Below, piece after piece: positions 52,993 to 62,399 of a DNA stretch of 64,000 bases; within the stretch, counting starts at the first letter, position 1, and the number at the start of each line of letters is the position of its first letter. The notes under the pieces were generated by a model that saw only the letters and a program-made list of their open reading frames with translations, was not told the origin of the DNA and did not search any database. Source of the DNA: SB25 sp029560875 (GTDB taxonomy: Bacteria > Bacteroidota > Bacteroidia > Bacteroidales > Tenuifilaceae); NCBI GenBank assembly GCA_035388225.1, contig DAOOPM010000003.1:123489-187488 (forward strand). The letters run 5' to 3'. The position numbers and the translations under genes are program-made.

Positions 52993-54114
52993 TTATTTTG
53001 TTTGAAAGTAAGCAACTAAATCGTTTAGAGCTTTTGCTCTCGCATTTAACTCCTCTGCATTTGCTGCAACCTCCTCGGAAAGCGCTGCATTTTGTTGTGT
53101 AATACTGTTTAGTTGTTGAACCGATGTGTTTACCTGTTCAGTACCAGAACGCTGCTCATATGATGATGCTGCAATTTCCCTAATTAAATCAGTGGTTCTT
53201 ATAATCTCGTTTAAATTTTGATTCATTAAATCTTTAGCCTTGGTTGATATTTGAGCACCTTGATTTGAAACTGAAATAATTTCGTTAGCGGCTTCGCGAC
53301 TTCGTTCGGCTAATCGCCTTACTTCAGCAGCAACCACAGCAAATCCTCTCCCATGCTCTCCTGCTCTAGCGGCTTCAACGGCAGCATTTAAAGCTAGCAA
53401 GTTTGTTTGGAAAGCTATATCGTTTATTATGTTGATTTTCTGTGCAATTTCGTTCATAGAATCCAGTGCAATGTTTGTGGAGCTTACACCTTCTTCAAGA
53501 TTTCTTGTAGTTGAAACTGCAATTTTTTCTGTCTGTACTGCATTGTCAGCATTTTGTTGAATGCTCGACAGAATCTCTTCCATTGAACTGGAGATTTCCT
53601 CCAGTGAAGATGCCTGCTCAGAGGTAACTTGTGACAAATTGGTAGCACTTGTACTAAGTTGATTACCCGACGATTCAAGTTCTCCTGCAGATAGCGATAT
53701 ACCCTCAATAACCTGATTTAATTTATTGGTAAGGTTCTCAATGGCAATGGTTAATCTTCCAAGCTCATCGTTTCTGAGCATATCGGCCTTATCCACTGTT
53801 ACCTTAAGGTTTCCTTCGCTAATCTTTGTTACTGCATTAATTGAATTATCCAAAGGTTTGCGGACTTTGCTGGCTATTGCCCTTATAATGAAAATACCCA
53901 TTACAATTATGCCTGGCGTAGTAATGTAAGCCTTAACTGTTTCTGGGTACAAATGCTTTAAGTTTACAACTACATCAATAACCACCCAGGAGAGAAGCAT
54001 AAGAGTTCCCATATAATAAAGAATAGAACCCTTAAAGTAAAAACGTATAGTGGCAATGCCTATAGGAATTGCTACTACCATAATTAGAATTATTTCAAGT
54101 AATCCTTTTGACAT
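52993..54114 (-). CDS. Methyl-accepting chemotaxis-type protein
   Basis: 373 residues from the ATG at MSKGLLEIILIMV; an upstream in-frame start adds 18 residues of poor quality. Three short membrane helices within the first 100 residues replace the usual periplasmic sensor domain. A HAMP region follows (RKPLDNSINAVTKISEGNLKVTVDKADMLRNDELGRL). The MCP signalling core is intact: INDIAFQTNLLALNAAVEAARAGEHGRGFAVVAAEVRRLAERS. No CheA, CheW or motility genes are in the window, so its output is unknown. Its ligand would have to be membrane-embedded or cytoplasmic. Confidence 0.9.
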   Translation of the reverse strand: MSKGLLEIILIMVVAIPIGIATIRFYFKGSILYYMGTLMLLSWVVIDVVVNLKHLYPETVKAYITTPGIIVMGIFIIRAIASKVRKPLDNSINAVTKISEGNLKVTVDKADMLRNDELGRLTIAIENLTNKLNQVIEGISLSAGELESSGNQLSTSATNLSQVTSEQASSLEEISSSMEEILSSIQQNADNAVQTEKIAVSTTRNLEEGVSSTNIALDSMNEIAQKINIINDIAFQTNLLALNAAVEAARAGEHGRGFAVVAAEVRRLAERSREAANEIISVSNQGAQISTKAKDLMNQNLNEIIRTTDLIREIAASSYEQRSGTEQVNTSVQQLNSITQQNAALSEEVAANAEELNARAKALNDLVAYFQTK

Positions 54115-54257
54115 GGCAGTAAATTTTAAGTGTTCGTTTAACCAAAACCGTACAAAATAAAAATACATTTATATTTTATACGACACCGTTAAACGCATGT
54201 TTAGTTTAACTGTTTATTTGGGAAAAATAGATTAAACAAACCAAAAAATCAAAAAAA

Positions 54258-54884
54258 CTAGAAATTATTTTCAATAACAATAGACTTAAACACTAGACCT
54301 TTATCAGATATGCCCTCCAGAACTCGGGGTAATGCATACTTTAGGTTACGTTGAGCCTTAACAGAATCATGAAATACAACGATTGCCCCAGGATGAATGT
54401 TTTTCATTACATACTTCACAACCTTTCGAGGGGATACCCTTTTGCTATAGTCCATACTTAAAACGTCCCACATGATAATTCTATACCTATGACGAAGCAA
54501 CAAAATTTGACGTGGAGAAATTCTTCCATAGGGTGGCCTAAATAGGTTACTCTTTATAAATGAGTTTGCATAAATAATATCTTGTATATACTGTGAAGTA
54601 TCAGTATGCCAGCCCTTAATATGACTGTATGAGTGATTGCCAACAGAATGACCATCGGCAAGTATTTGCTCATAAATTTCTGGATTCATCTCAACGTTTT
54701 TTGCAAGGCAAAAAAAGGTTGCCTTGGCATTGTACTTCCTCAATTGTTCGAGCACCCAAGGTGTAATTTCTTGAGTGGGTCCATCGTCGAATGTGAGAAA
54801 CACTCCCTCTTTTTCATCTGGAAAGTTCCAAATAAAATTTGGGAAAAAGCGTTGAAAAAAACGTGGAGGACTAAGATTAATCAT
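54258..54884 (-). CDS. Polysaccharide deacetylase family protein
   Basis: 208 residues, a NodB-homology domain. Catalytic and metal residues are seen in VFLTFDDGPTQEITPWVLEQL (Asp-Asp), GHSVGNHSYSHIKGW (two His), RPPYGRISPR and IIMWDVLSMDYSKR, with a late His in IVVFHDSVKA. It removes acetyl groups from a glycan, possibly peptidoglycan or a surface polysaccharide. There is no signal peptide, so it may be cytoplasmic. It begins eight bases after the DUF2723 gene and is probably cotranscribed. Confidence 0.92.
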   Translation of the reverse strand: MINLSPPRFFQRFFPNFIWNFPDEKEGVFLTFDDGPTQEITPWVLEQLRKYNAKATFFCLAKNVEMNPEIYEQILADGHSVGNHSYSHIKGWHTDTSQYIQDIIYANSFIKSNLFRPPYGRISPRQILLLRHRYRIIMWDVLSMDYSKRVSPRKVVKYVMKNIHPGAIVVFHDSVKAQRNLKYALPRVLEGISDKGLVFKSIVIENNF

Positions 54885-54892
54885 AAATCACC

Positions 54893-57800
54893 CTATTGCA
54901 ACATCGATATGTACTTTTCAAATTCAGTATAGAGTTGCTTTTGATGATTTCCCTTTTCGTATTTTTCAGCTAACTTATAAAGTTCCTGTAGAATTGCTAG
55001 GTTTAACTGTAAGTCGTTATACAATCCTTGTATTTTAGCTTTGTCTACGTTGTAAAAAATGAAATCTAAATATTCCTTGGACTGAGTGAACATCAACGTT
55101 GAGTATTCAACAGCTTTTTGCATGTTTTCAGCCCTGTAGTAGCCTTCAATTATTTGTAAAGCAAAGTAATTCAACGGTACTGTTTTTACAGGTAAAACCT
55201 CCATGCTCCTATCCAAAACTTTGAGTGCGGAATCCTTTTTACCTTCATCAATCAAAGCGTTTGCTAGTCGGGCAAATAGATTCCTGTAGTTCGATATAAT
55301 TCTTAACTTATTCTCATCGATGTAGACACTTGGGTTGCTAATACTACGGAATCGGTACTTGTCCATAAGGTTTTCATACATCTCTGCTGTATTCACATTT
55401 CCTAACCCCCATTGCTTTTTACTTGCTATTGGTGCAATTTTATACATCAAACCCTCTAGTTGGAAATATCCCTCTATTCCGTGATATGTTTCGCTACTTA
55501 CTGTGGTTCCAAAATAAAGGGGTCTGCTCCAATTGTTAGTTGCTATCAAATCCATTAAAACCTGACCGTCCTTCATAATCATTCGCTTATTGAGCGACCA
55601 TTTCATGGTATCAACAATTAAATGTTCTTTATCTGGTGAAACAGTCTGGGTTTTAACTACCAGATTTTTGTCTATAGGAAGGTACAGTTTTGATGAAGGA
55701 AAATAGTTTACCTTTTCATTCCTATCAAATGGCGATGGAAGTTCTGCTGCAGGCTCATCGCTAAGCATAAAGTTAACAGCCTGATTAACGTTAATTGGCT
55801 CTTTAATTCTATCATAAACCAAAACCACATCACGCTTACCAGAAAAGTATTGGTTGTGAGTCATTCTTAATGGAAGTGGATCGCTATCGTACATTTTCCT
55901 TTTCATTTGGTCAACATACCAATCGCCACGCAGATAACTCATGTTGGCAACCCGAACATCGGTTCTAACTCCTTCAACCTCCTGATTATACCATAGGGGA
56001 AAGGTATCGTTGTCGCCATAGGTAAAAAGTACTGAGTTTGGCCTACATCCAATTAGCATATTATAACCAAAATCTGTTGGTATGTAACTACCTGAACGGT
56101 CGTGGTCGTCCCAGTTCTCCGATGCCATTACCCCTGGAACTAACAGGGTGCAAAGTGTTGTAGTTGCAATTGCTGTAGATGGATGATCTTTAAGTTTTTT
56201 TACTAATTCGTAAACAGCCAACAAACCTAGACCAATCCATATACTAAATGCATAAAAACTTCCAGCATAAGCATAATCTCGTTCTCTAGGTTGATAAGGT
56301 GTTTGGTTCAAGTAAACCACAATGGCAATACCTGTTAGCACAAACAGAGATGTAACAACCCAAAAATCGTGCTTACGACGATAATAGTGGAAAATCAATC
56401 CTGCCAGCCCTAAGATTAGAGGTAAAAAGTAATACTTATTGTTCGCTTTGTTCTCCTTTAATTTTGTAGGAATTTTATCCTGAGGCCCGAGCCTTGCATC
56501 GTCAATAAAAGAAATGCCTGAAATCCAGTTTCCTTTTAGAACATCGCCTCGCTCCTGCTTCTGTATATCGTTTTGTCGACCTGCAAAGTTCCACATAAAG
56601 TAGCGGAAGTACATGTGTCCTAGTTGATATCTAAAGAAAAACTTCATGTTCTCACCAAAAGTTGGAACATAGAGGGTTTGTTTTTGGTTATCCTGAGAGT
56701 ATCCAATAACAGGTTTGCCCTCAAAATCTGACCAAACCTTGTAGGCCTCTACATGCTGAGGGTCGTTGCTGTTGTACATTCTTGGAAAAACCATTTCGAA
56801 ATTTGGGTCGTAGGCATAGTCCGAACTTTTCCTTACAACAACATACTTACCATTTTTAGGGGCATACTGAGGTTTCCCTTCTTTTTTATCTACAGGTTGA
56901 GCCATAAAGGTTGGACCGTAAATAAGGGGCCTGTCGCCATACTGCTCTCTGTTTAAGTAGTAAAGTAAGGAGAACATATTGTCGGGGCTATTCTGATCCA
57001 TGGGTGGATTTGCGGATGAACGAATAACAATTACAGCATAGGAGCTGTAACCAATTAAGATAACTGTTAATCCTAAAATAATAGTATTTAGAACAACTTT
57101 ACCTCTACGGTAGGTATAACGTAGCCCATAAATTAGTAAAGCAATAATTAAAGCCGCATAGAAAAGAACTCCTGATTTTATAGGAAGACCAAAGCTATTT
57201 ACGAATAGTAATTCGAACTTCGAAGCAAAAACAACAACCCCGTGAATTATACCGTACATAACTATTAGCAGCAAAATTGCCGATAATGCCAACGCAAGAA
57301 TTACTCCCTTATGCGAATAAGTATACTTTTTGAAGTAGTACACTAAAACTATTGCAGGGATTGCTAGCAGGTTTAAAAGGTGAACTCCAATAGAAATACC
57401 CATTAAAAAAGCAATAAGAATCAACCAACGATTTGCGTATGGTTCATCGGCTGAATCTTCCCATTTAAGGATAGCCCAAAAAACTAAAGCAGTAAATAGT
57501 GATGATGTTGCGTAAACCTCGCCCTCAACAGCCGAAAACCAAAATGTATCGGAAAATGTGTAGGCCAATGCTCCAACAATACCTGTGGATAGTATAAGGA
57601 TGAGTTGAGTTAAATTCAACTGCTTAGTATCGCCAAGAACTATTTTGCGGGCAAGGTGAGTAATACTCCAAAATAAAAACAATATGGTAAATGCACTAAC
57701 CAGTGCAGAAAAAGCATTGGCAAAAACAGGAATTAACTCCTTGGTAGGTGCAAGCATGGTAAAGAACCGAACCATTAGCATGAAGAAAGGTGCTCCTGGA

Positions 57801-57967
57801 GGATGACCAACCTCTAATTTGAATCCACTTGCAATAAACTCACCACAATCCCAAAAACTTGCAGTAGGTTCAATGGTTGCCAAGTATACCAACGAGGCAA
57901 TGGCAAAAATAATCCAACCTCCAATATTGTTGTATTTTCGGAAGGAATTGAAATCGATATTGAGCAT
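54893..57967 (-). CDS. DUF2723 family membrane protein, complete
   Basis: 1024 residues. The N-terminus has the DUF2723 signature IEPTASFWDCGEFIASGFKLEVGHPPGAPFF, rich in acidic residues facing the outside as in GT-C glycosyltransferases. About a dozen membrane helices follow to around residue 600. The soluble part has NSVLFTYGDNDTFPLWYNQEVEGVRTDVR and C-terminal TPR-like helices (IDEGKKDSALKVLDRSMEVLP). It probably transfers sugars to secreted proteins, by analogy with PMT-like enzymes, but this is not settled. It is paralogous to the truncated gene at the left edge. Confidence 0.92.
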   Translation of the reverse strand: MLNIDFNSFRKYNNIGGWIIFAIASLVYLATIEPTASFWDCGEFIASGFKLEVGHPPGAPFFMLMVRFFTMLAPTKELIPVFANAFSALVSAFTILFLFWSITHLARKIVLGDTKQLNLTQLILILSTGIVGALAYTFSDTFWFSAVEGEVYATSSLFTALVFWAILKWEDSADEPYANRWLILIAFLMGISIGVHLLNLLAIPAIVLVYYFKKYTYSHKGVILALALSAILLLIVMYGIIHGVVVFASKFELLFVNSFGLPIKSGVLFYAALIIALLIYGLRYTYRRGKVVLNTIILGLTVILIGYSSYAVIVIRSSANPPMDQNSPDNMFSLLYYLNREQYGDRPLIYGPTFMAQPVDKKEGKPQYAPKNGKYVVVRKSSDYAYDPNFEMVFPRMYNSNDPQHVEAYKVWSDFEGKPVIGYSQDNQKQTLYVPTFGENMKFFFRYQLGHMYFRYFMWNFAGRQNDIQKQERGDVLKGNWISGISFIDDARLGPQDKIPTKLKENKANNKYYFLPLILGLAGLIFHYYRRKHDFWVVTSLFVLTGIAIVVYLNQTPYQPRERDYAYAGSFYAFSIWIGLGLLAVYELVKKLKDHPSTAIATTTLCTLLVPGVMASENWDDHDRSGSYIPTDFGYNMLIGCRPNSVLFTYGDNDTFPLWYNQEVEGVRTDVRVANMSYLRGDWYVDQMKRKMYDSDPLPLRMTHNQYFSGKRDVVLVYDRIKEPINVNQAVNFMLSDEPAAELPSPFDRNEKVNYFPSSKLYLPIDKNLVVKTQTVSPDKEHLIVDTMKWSLNKRMIMKDGQVLMDLIATNNWSRPLYFGTTVSSETYHGIEGYFQLEGLMYKIAPIASKKQWGLGNVNTAEMYENLMDKYRFRSISNPSVYIDENKLRIISNYRNLFARLANALIDEGKKDSALKVLDRSMEVLPVKTVPLNYFALQIIEGYYRAENMQKAVEYSTLMFTQSKEYLDFIFYNVDKAKIQGLYNDLQLNLAILQELYKLAEKYEKGNHQKQLYTEFEKYISMLQ

Positions 57968-57990
57968 AAAGTCCCGTTTTGATTCAACCC

Positions 57991-57998
57991 CAAAGGTA
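57991..57998 (-). promoter_or_regulatory. Candidate -7 element of the DUF2723 operon
   Basis: Reads TACCTTTG on the minus strand (exact TAnnTTTG), 23 bases before the start codon. A TTGG tract 21 bases further upstream is a weak -33 candidate. Confidence 0.5.
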
Positions 57999-58087
57999 TA
58001 ATTTTTTTGATGTTAATGTCCAATTTGTTTTGAATGTCTATATTTACGAAAATAATGTTGAGTAAAATCTAGATAACGGAGCCAATT

Positions 58088-59053
58088 ATGTTCAAATGGA
58101 AAATACAATGCATTACCTTTTGCTTTATTGTTGTGATGCTTTTTTTAAATTCCTGTTCAAAGGAAGATACAGGTTCGTCAACTATAACCTTTGAGCCCCG
58201 TATAGCATCTATTGCCCAAAATGTTTGCGAAGACAGTATTCAAAAGTATGTGCAGACATTGGAGGATATGGGCACAAGGTTTGCCCTTGCCGATAATAGA
58301 AGAGATGTGGCAATGTCAATTCTTGAAAAATTTGAGAGTATAGGATATACCAATGTTAAACTTGACTCCTTCTTGCTGTACGATTATACCGCTGAACCAA
58401 TATGGCAATATAATGTAGTAGCAACTCTTACCGGAGTAGTTTACCCTGACAGTATTTCGATTATTGGAGGACATCACGACTGCATAATAAGCTATGGGAC
58501 TGGTAACTCTTTTGATTTTGCTCCAGGAGCCAACGATAATGCTAGTGGCGTTGCAACAACTTTGGAAGTTGCTAGAGTTCTTAAAAAAGTTGACTTTCGA
58601 CCCAAAACTACTATTAAATTTGTAACTTTTGCTGCTGAAGAACTAGGACTTTATGGAAGTTATGATTACGCAGGAAAATCCCTCCAAGCAAATTCAAAAA
58701 TTAAGATGATGCTTAACAACGATATGGTTGCATACTGGTCGAACCCCGACACCTCAAACTGGTGTGTAAATATTCTTGATTACTCAAATTCAACTTCCTT
58801 AAGAAAAAAAGCACAAGAAGTTTGTAAACTATACACTTCACTTAAAACCAATAACGATAACACATACCAAGAGTATAGCGATAGTTTCCCCTTTTCCTTG
58901 AAAGGTTACAAGTCCATTTTCTTTATTTCAAATGCCGACGATACAAACTATCACACTACAAATGATTTAACAACTGAATGTAATTTTAAGTTTTGTCGCG
59001 AAGTGGCTAAGGTTAATTGTGTTTTACTCGTTCACAATAATTTTGCGGACTAA
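58088..59053 (+). CDS. M28-family zinc aminopeptidase, lipoprotein
   Basis: 321 residues. The N-terminus is a lipoprotein signal with lipobox FLNSC (Cys23). The M28 core has the metal residues in order: His in GGHHDC, Asp in GANDNASGVAT, Glu pair in FAAEELGLYGS, Asp in LNNDMVAYW, and His in NYHTTND. All five sites are present, so it is probably an active di-zinc exopeptidase anchored to the envelope and degrading peptides. It is monocistronic. Confidence 0.92.
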   Translation: MFKWKIQCITFCFIVVMLFLNSCSKEDTGSSTITFEPRIASIAQNVCEDSIQKYVQTLEDMGTRFALADNRRDVAMSILEKFESIGYTNVKLDSFLLYDYTAEPIWQYNVVATLTGVVYPDSISIIGGHHDCIISYGTGNSFDFAPGANDNASGVATTLEVARVLKKVDFRPKTTIKFVTFAAEELGLYGSYDYAGKSLQANSKIKMMLNNDMVAYWSNPDTSNWCVNILDYSNSTSLRKKAQEVCKLYTSLKTNNDNTYQEYSDSFPFSLKGYKSIFFISNADDTNYHTTNDLTTECNFKFCREVAKVNCVLLVHNNFAD

Positions 59054-59127
59054 AACTATTAAGGTAAAGATCGTTTTTGTAAATTAACGCTTTTAATTTT
59101 GGAGTTTAAAATTTAAATATCATCAAC

Positions 59128-60378
59128 ATGAAATCGAAGAATATATTGATTGCGCTAATAGCCGTTGTAGTAATAGCAGTATTTGGCTACATTATAATGA
59201 GACCCAAGCTGGCACAGAAAAATTATAATCAGGGTGTTGTTTTGCTCGATTCGCTTAAATACAAAGATGCTTTCGAAAAATTCGATAAGGCAGTAAAAAT
59301 GAATCCAAACATTGCCGACTACTATTACTATAGGGCCTTATCTCTTGCTGGAATGGATAAAAACCAAGAAGCCATTGAGGATTATTCCAAAGCAATTGCT
59401 ATTGACTCAAGCCGATTTGATTTTTTCCTTTACAGAGGTGTTGCTTCACGTAAAACAAACCAACCAAACTTGGCTTTAGCCGATTTAAACAAGGCAATTG
59501 CTTTAAATGATTCGAGTTCTAAGGCTTACTACGAAAGAGGCTTGCTAAATGCAGCAATGATGAACTTTGATGAATCAATTAAGGATTACAACAGAAGCAT
59601 TGAACTGGACGGAACAAATCTAGAGGCGTTCTATAGTCGTGGCGAATCATTTGCAAACCTTTCTGATTTTAAAGGCGCTATTGCCGATTACGATAAAATG
59701 ATCGAAGGTTCAAACGCAATCGCCGATGCCTACAAAAAAAGAGGTATTTTTAAGTTAAAAATTCAAGATTACGATGGGGCTGTAAAGGACTTACTAATAG
59801 CAACAGAAAAAGACCAAACGGATAAGGAGGTTTTATATAATCTTGGCGATGCCTATTCCAATATCAAGGATTACAGTAACTCAATTAAGTATATTGATAA
59901 AGCCCTAGCCATTGATCCAAAATATGATATTGCTTATGGAGTTAAAGGCGGGGCATTGCTTCGAAAGGGCGATTTTAGGGCTGCTATGCAAAGTTTCGAT
60001 AAGGCCATTGCATTAAAGCCCGATTATCTGAGAGCAATTTACGGACGTGGAATTTGCAAGGCTTTCCTGAAGGATTACAAAGGTTCAATTGCCGATTTTA
60101 CTAAGGTAATTGCGCTAGACAAAAACTATACTCAAGCCTACTACAACAGGGCGGTTTCTAAAGCAATTCTCGAAAATCATAAAGAAGCTTTACCCGATTA
60201 TGACGTTGCAATAAGTGCCGACCCCAAAAACCCTGAAGCATACTATAACCGAGGAATTTCTCGGATAAACGTTCAGGACACAAAGGGTGGATGCGAAGAT
60301 TTTAATAAAGCATTAGAGTTAGGCTACAAACCAGCCGAGCAGATGATAAATATTTACTGTCCGAAAACAAATAACTAG
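59128..60378 (+). CDS. TPR repeat protein with N-terminal membrane anchor
   Basis: 416 residues. A membrane helix (IALIAVVVIAVFGYIIM) is followed by about eleven tetratricopeptide repeats covering nearly the whole chain; the repeated phrase is A..DY.KAI-x(3-5)-N or D. It is probably a periplasm-facing scaffold for protein-protein contacts. No partner is evident. It converges on the TPR histidine kinase gene across a hairpin terminator. Confidence 0.9.
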   Translation: MKSKNILIALIAVVVIAVFGYIIMRPKLAQKNYNQGVVLLDSLKYKDAFEKFDKAVKMNPNIADYYYYRALSLAGMDKNQEAIEDYSKAIAIDSSRFDFFLYRGVASRKTNQPNLALADLNKAIALNDSSSKAYYERGLLNAAMMNFDESIKDYNRSIELDGTNLEAFYSRGESFANLSDFKGAIADYDKMIEGSNAIADAYKKRGIFKLKIQDYDGAVKDLLIATEKDQTDKEVLYNLGDAYSNIKDYSNSIKYIDKALAIDPKYDIAYGVKGGALLRKGDFRAAMQSFDKAIALKPDYLRAIYGRGICKAFLKDYKGSIADFTKVIALDKNYTQAYYNRAVSKAILENHKEALPDYDVAISADPKNPEAYYNRGISRINVQDTKGGCEDFNKALELGYKPAEQMINIYCPKTNN

Positions 60379-60419
60379 ATAAACGAGGAGGAGCAGCAGA
60401 GTCGCTCCTCCTTGTTTAT
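60379..60419. terminator. Bidirectional terminator between the TPR protein and the TPR histidine kinase
   Basis: Two 16-base arms (60379-60394 and 60404-60419) pair with one mismatch around a nine-base loop. The right arm overlaps the stop codon of the kinase gene. Confidence 0.75.
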
Positions 60420-62398
60420 AATGGAATTTGAACCGTAAACTTACTCCCTTTGCCCTCTTCTGATTCTACAAGAATATTCCCGCCTATCTTTTCGATAAAG
60501 TCTTTACAAAGTACCATGCCAAGTCCCGTGCTAGGTTCGTAGTTAGTCCCAAGTCTACCTTTCGAACTATCTAGGGTAAATAGGTTGCGGATAATATCCT
60601 GACTCATTCCTATACCATTGTCGGAAACGTAAATATCAACGTATAGTCCAGCAAACTTTGACGATATCTCCACCCTACCACCTTGCGGTGTAAACTTAAC
60701 TGCATTCGAGGCAACATTCCTGATAACTGATTGAAGCATATGCGGATCTGTAGTTAACTCAACATGCCTGTCAACGTCGCAAACTAGTTCAATTTCCTTT
60801 TCTTTAGCGCTATCGAAAATAGTTGCAATGGAATCCTCAACAAGTTTACTAAGCTGAATTCTTTGTGGTGAATAGATAATCGCATTTCGTTGAATACGCG
60901 ACCAATCCAACAAATTTTCCAAAAGGCCAAAAAGATGCGTGGCTGTGATTTGAAGGTTGCTAGAGAGCAGTTTTACCTTATCAATCCTTTTTCGTTTAAG
61001 TTCTTCGAGAATAAGGTCAGCAATGCTCACAAAGGTACCCATTGGACCGCGTAAATCGTGTGCTACTATGGAGAAGAACTTATCCTTTTCGGCATTCAGA
61101 TTGCTTAGCTCGCTGTTCTGTTTTTCAATGGTATTATTTTTCCGCCTGAGTTGCAAGTTAAGTTTGTTCAGCTTTTTGTTCTTGAAATATATAACCGAAA
61201 AGAATACAACGGTGAGCGCAAGAATTATTAGGAGAAAAATTATCTGATTTCGGGTTCTGGATTTTTGGTATTGCAGCTCTGCTTTTCGTTTTTCAATTTC
61301 GTTCTGAAAGTTTAATGCGTTTATTTTTAGGCCTAAATCATTCTTGTAGAAAGTTGCCACCTCGTTTCTGGCAATATTCATAAACTCAATGGCCTTTTCG
61401 GAATTTCCAACGCTTTGATATAATTCTCCAAGAATATTCGCGTTGATTAGTCGATAAATTGAAATGTCCTGCTTCTGAGCAATATTATATGCCATTAAGC
61501 TGCTCTCAATGGCCTCTTGGTATCGTTTTTGGCTACGACGCAAGAGCGCAATGTTGAAGTAAACCAGAGCCATATCATTTTCAAGCCTTTCCTTTTGGGT
61601 TACTTGGAGCACGTTGGCTAAAATTGAATCGGCTTTCTGAAAATCGAACACCGCTGAGTGAGTTGCTCCTAGTAAAATTTGGTTTGATATTTCGAGATTT
61701 GGATAGATGCTCGACTTGGCGTATCGGTTCGATTGTGTAATATAGAACCTAGTGGAATCAAAGTTTAATAAAAAATCAGGCATGAATTTTATTGCAGAAT
61801 CCAATGCCTGCTTGGTTGTTTTTCCAGCTCTTACCAATTCCTGAAATTTTTCAGCATTTATTAGTAGTTCATAGGTCGATGCTGCCAATCTGTTGTAGGT
61901 TCTGGCAAGCATTGCTGAATCATTAATTGTTTGCTGAATGGTCAGAGCTTTTTTTAAGAATTCTAAAGAGAGGTCCCTATTTCCGTTAGCTCTATATGTT
62001 TCGCCTATCTCACAAAGACTCTGCGATTCTTTGTCTGTTAAACTCAGTTCTTTGAATAACTCAACCGAAGCAAAAAGTTTGGCTATTGAGGTAGAATTAT
62101 CGCCACAAAGTCTCCAAGCGCAACCACTCAGGTAGTTTGCCTCAGCTATTTCGGTTTTTGAATTAATTGAATCAGCCAGCATTAGTGCCTCTTCGGCATA
62201 CTCCAAACAGTGGTGGTCTTCTTTAAGAAGCATTGCCTCGCTGAGTTGAAGCAGGATAGTTAGTTTCTGTTTTGGGCTGTTTGTTTGTTTAAGACGATTT
62301 TGTAAACTATCAATTTGATTATTGGCAAAGCAAGAGGCTGATGCTGAAAGTAAAACAGCAAAACTTAAGATAATGTATTGAGAAGCTCTTCGCTGCAT
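60416..62398 (-). CDS. TPR-type sensor histidine kinase
   Basis: 660 residues. Signal peptide (ends ASCFAN), TPR repeats from about 30 to 345 in the periplasm, a membrane helix (385-405) and a short coiled coil. HisKA follows with His447 in FFSIVAHDLRGPMGTF, then the ATPase motifs NVASNAVKFTPQGG, SDNGIGMS and STGLGMVLCKDFIEKIGG. The TPR array replaces a ligand-binding sensor. No receiver or response regulator gene is adjacent. The gene follows an outer membrane protein gene after one base, suggesting the pair monitor the envelope together. Confidence 0.93.
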   Translation of the reverse strand: MQRRASQYIILSFAVLLSASASCFANNQIDSLQNRLKQTNSPKQKLTILLQLSEAMLLKEDHHCLEYAEEALMLADSINSKTEIAEANYLSGCAWRLCGDNSTSIAKLFASVELFKELSLTDKESQSLCEIGETYRANGNRDLSLEFLKKALTIQQTINDSAMLARTYNRLAASTYELLINAEKFQELVRAGKTTKQALDSAIKFMPDFLLNFDSTRFYITQSNRYAKSSIYPNLEISNQILLGATHSAVFDFQKADSILANVLQVTQKERLENDMALVYFNIALLRRSQKRYQEAIESSLMAYNIAQKQDISIYRLINANILGELYQSVGNSEKAIEFMNIARNEVATFYKNDLGLKINALNFQNEIEKRKAELQYQKSRTRNQIIFLLIILALTVVFFSVIYFKNKKLNKLNLQLRRKNNTIEKQNSELSNLNAEKDKFFSIVAHDLRGPMGTFVSIADLILEELKRKRIDKVKLLSSNLQITATHLFGLLENLLDWSRIQRNAIIYSPQRIQLSKLVEDSIATIFDSAKEKEIELVCDVDRHVELTTDPHMLQSVIRNVASNAVKFTPQGGRVEISSKFAGLYVDIYVSDNGIGMSQDIIRNLFTLDSSKGRLGTNYEPSTGLGMVLCKDFIEKIGGNILVESEEGKGSKFTVQIPL

Positions 62399-62399
62399 G

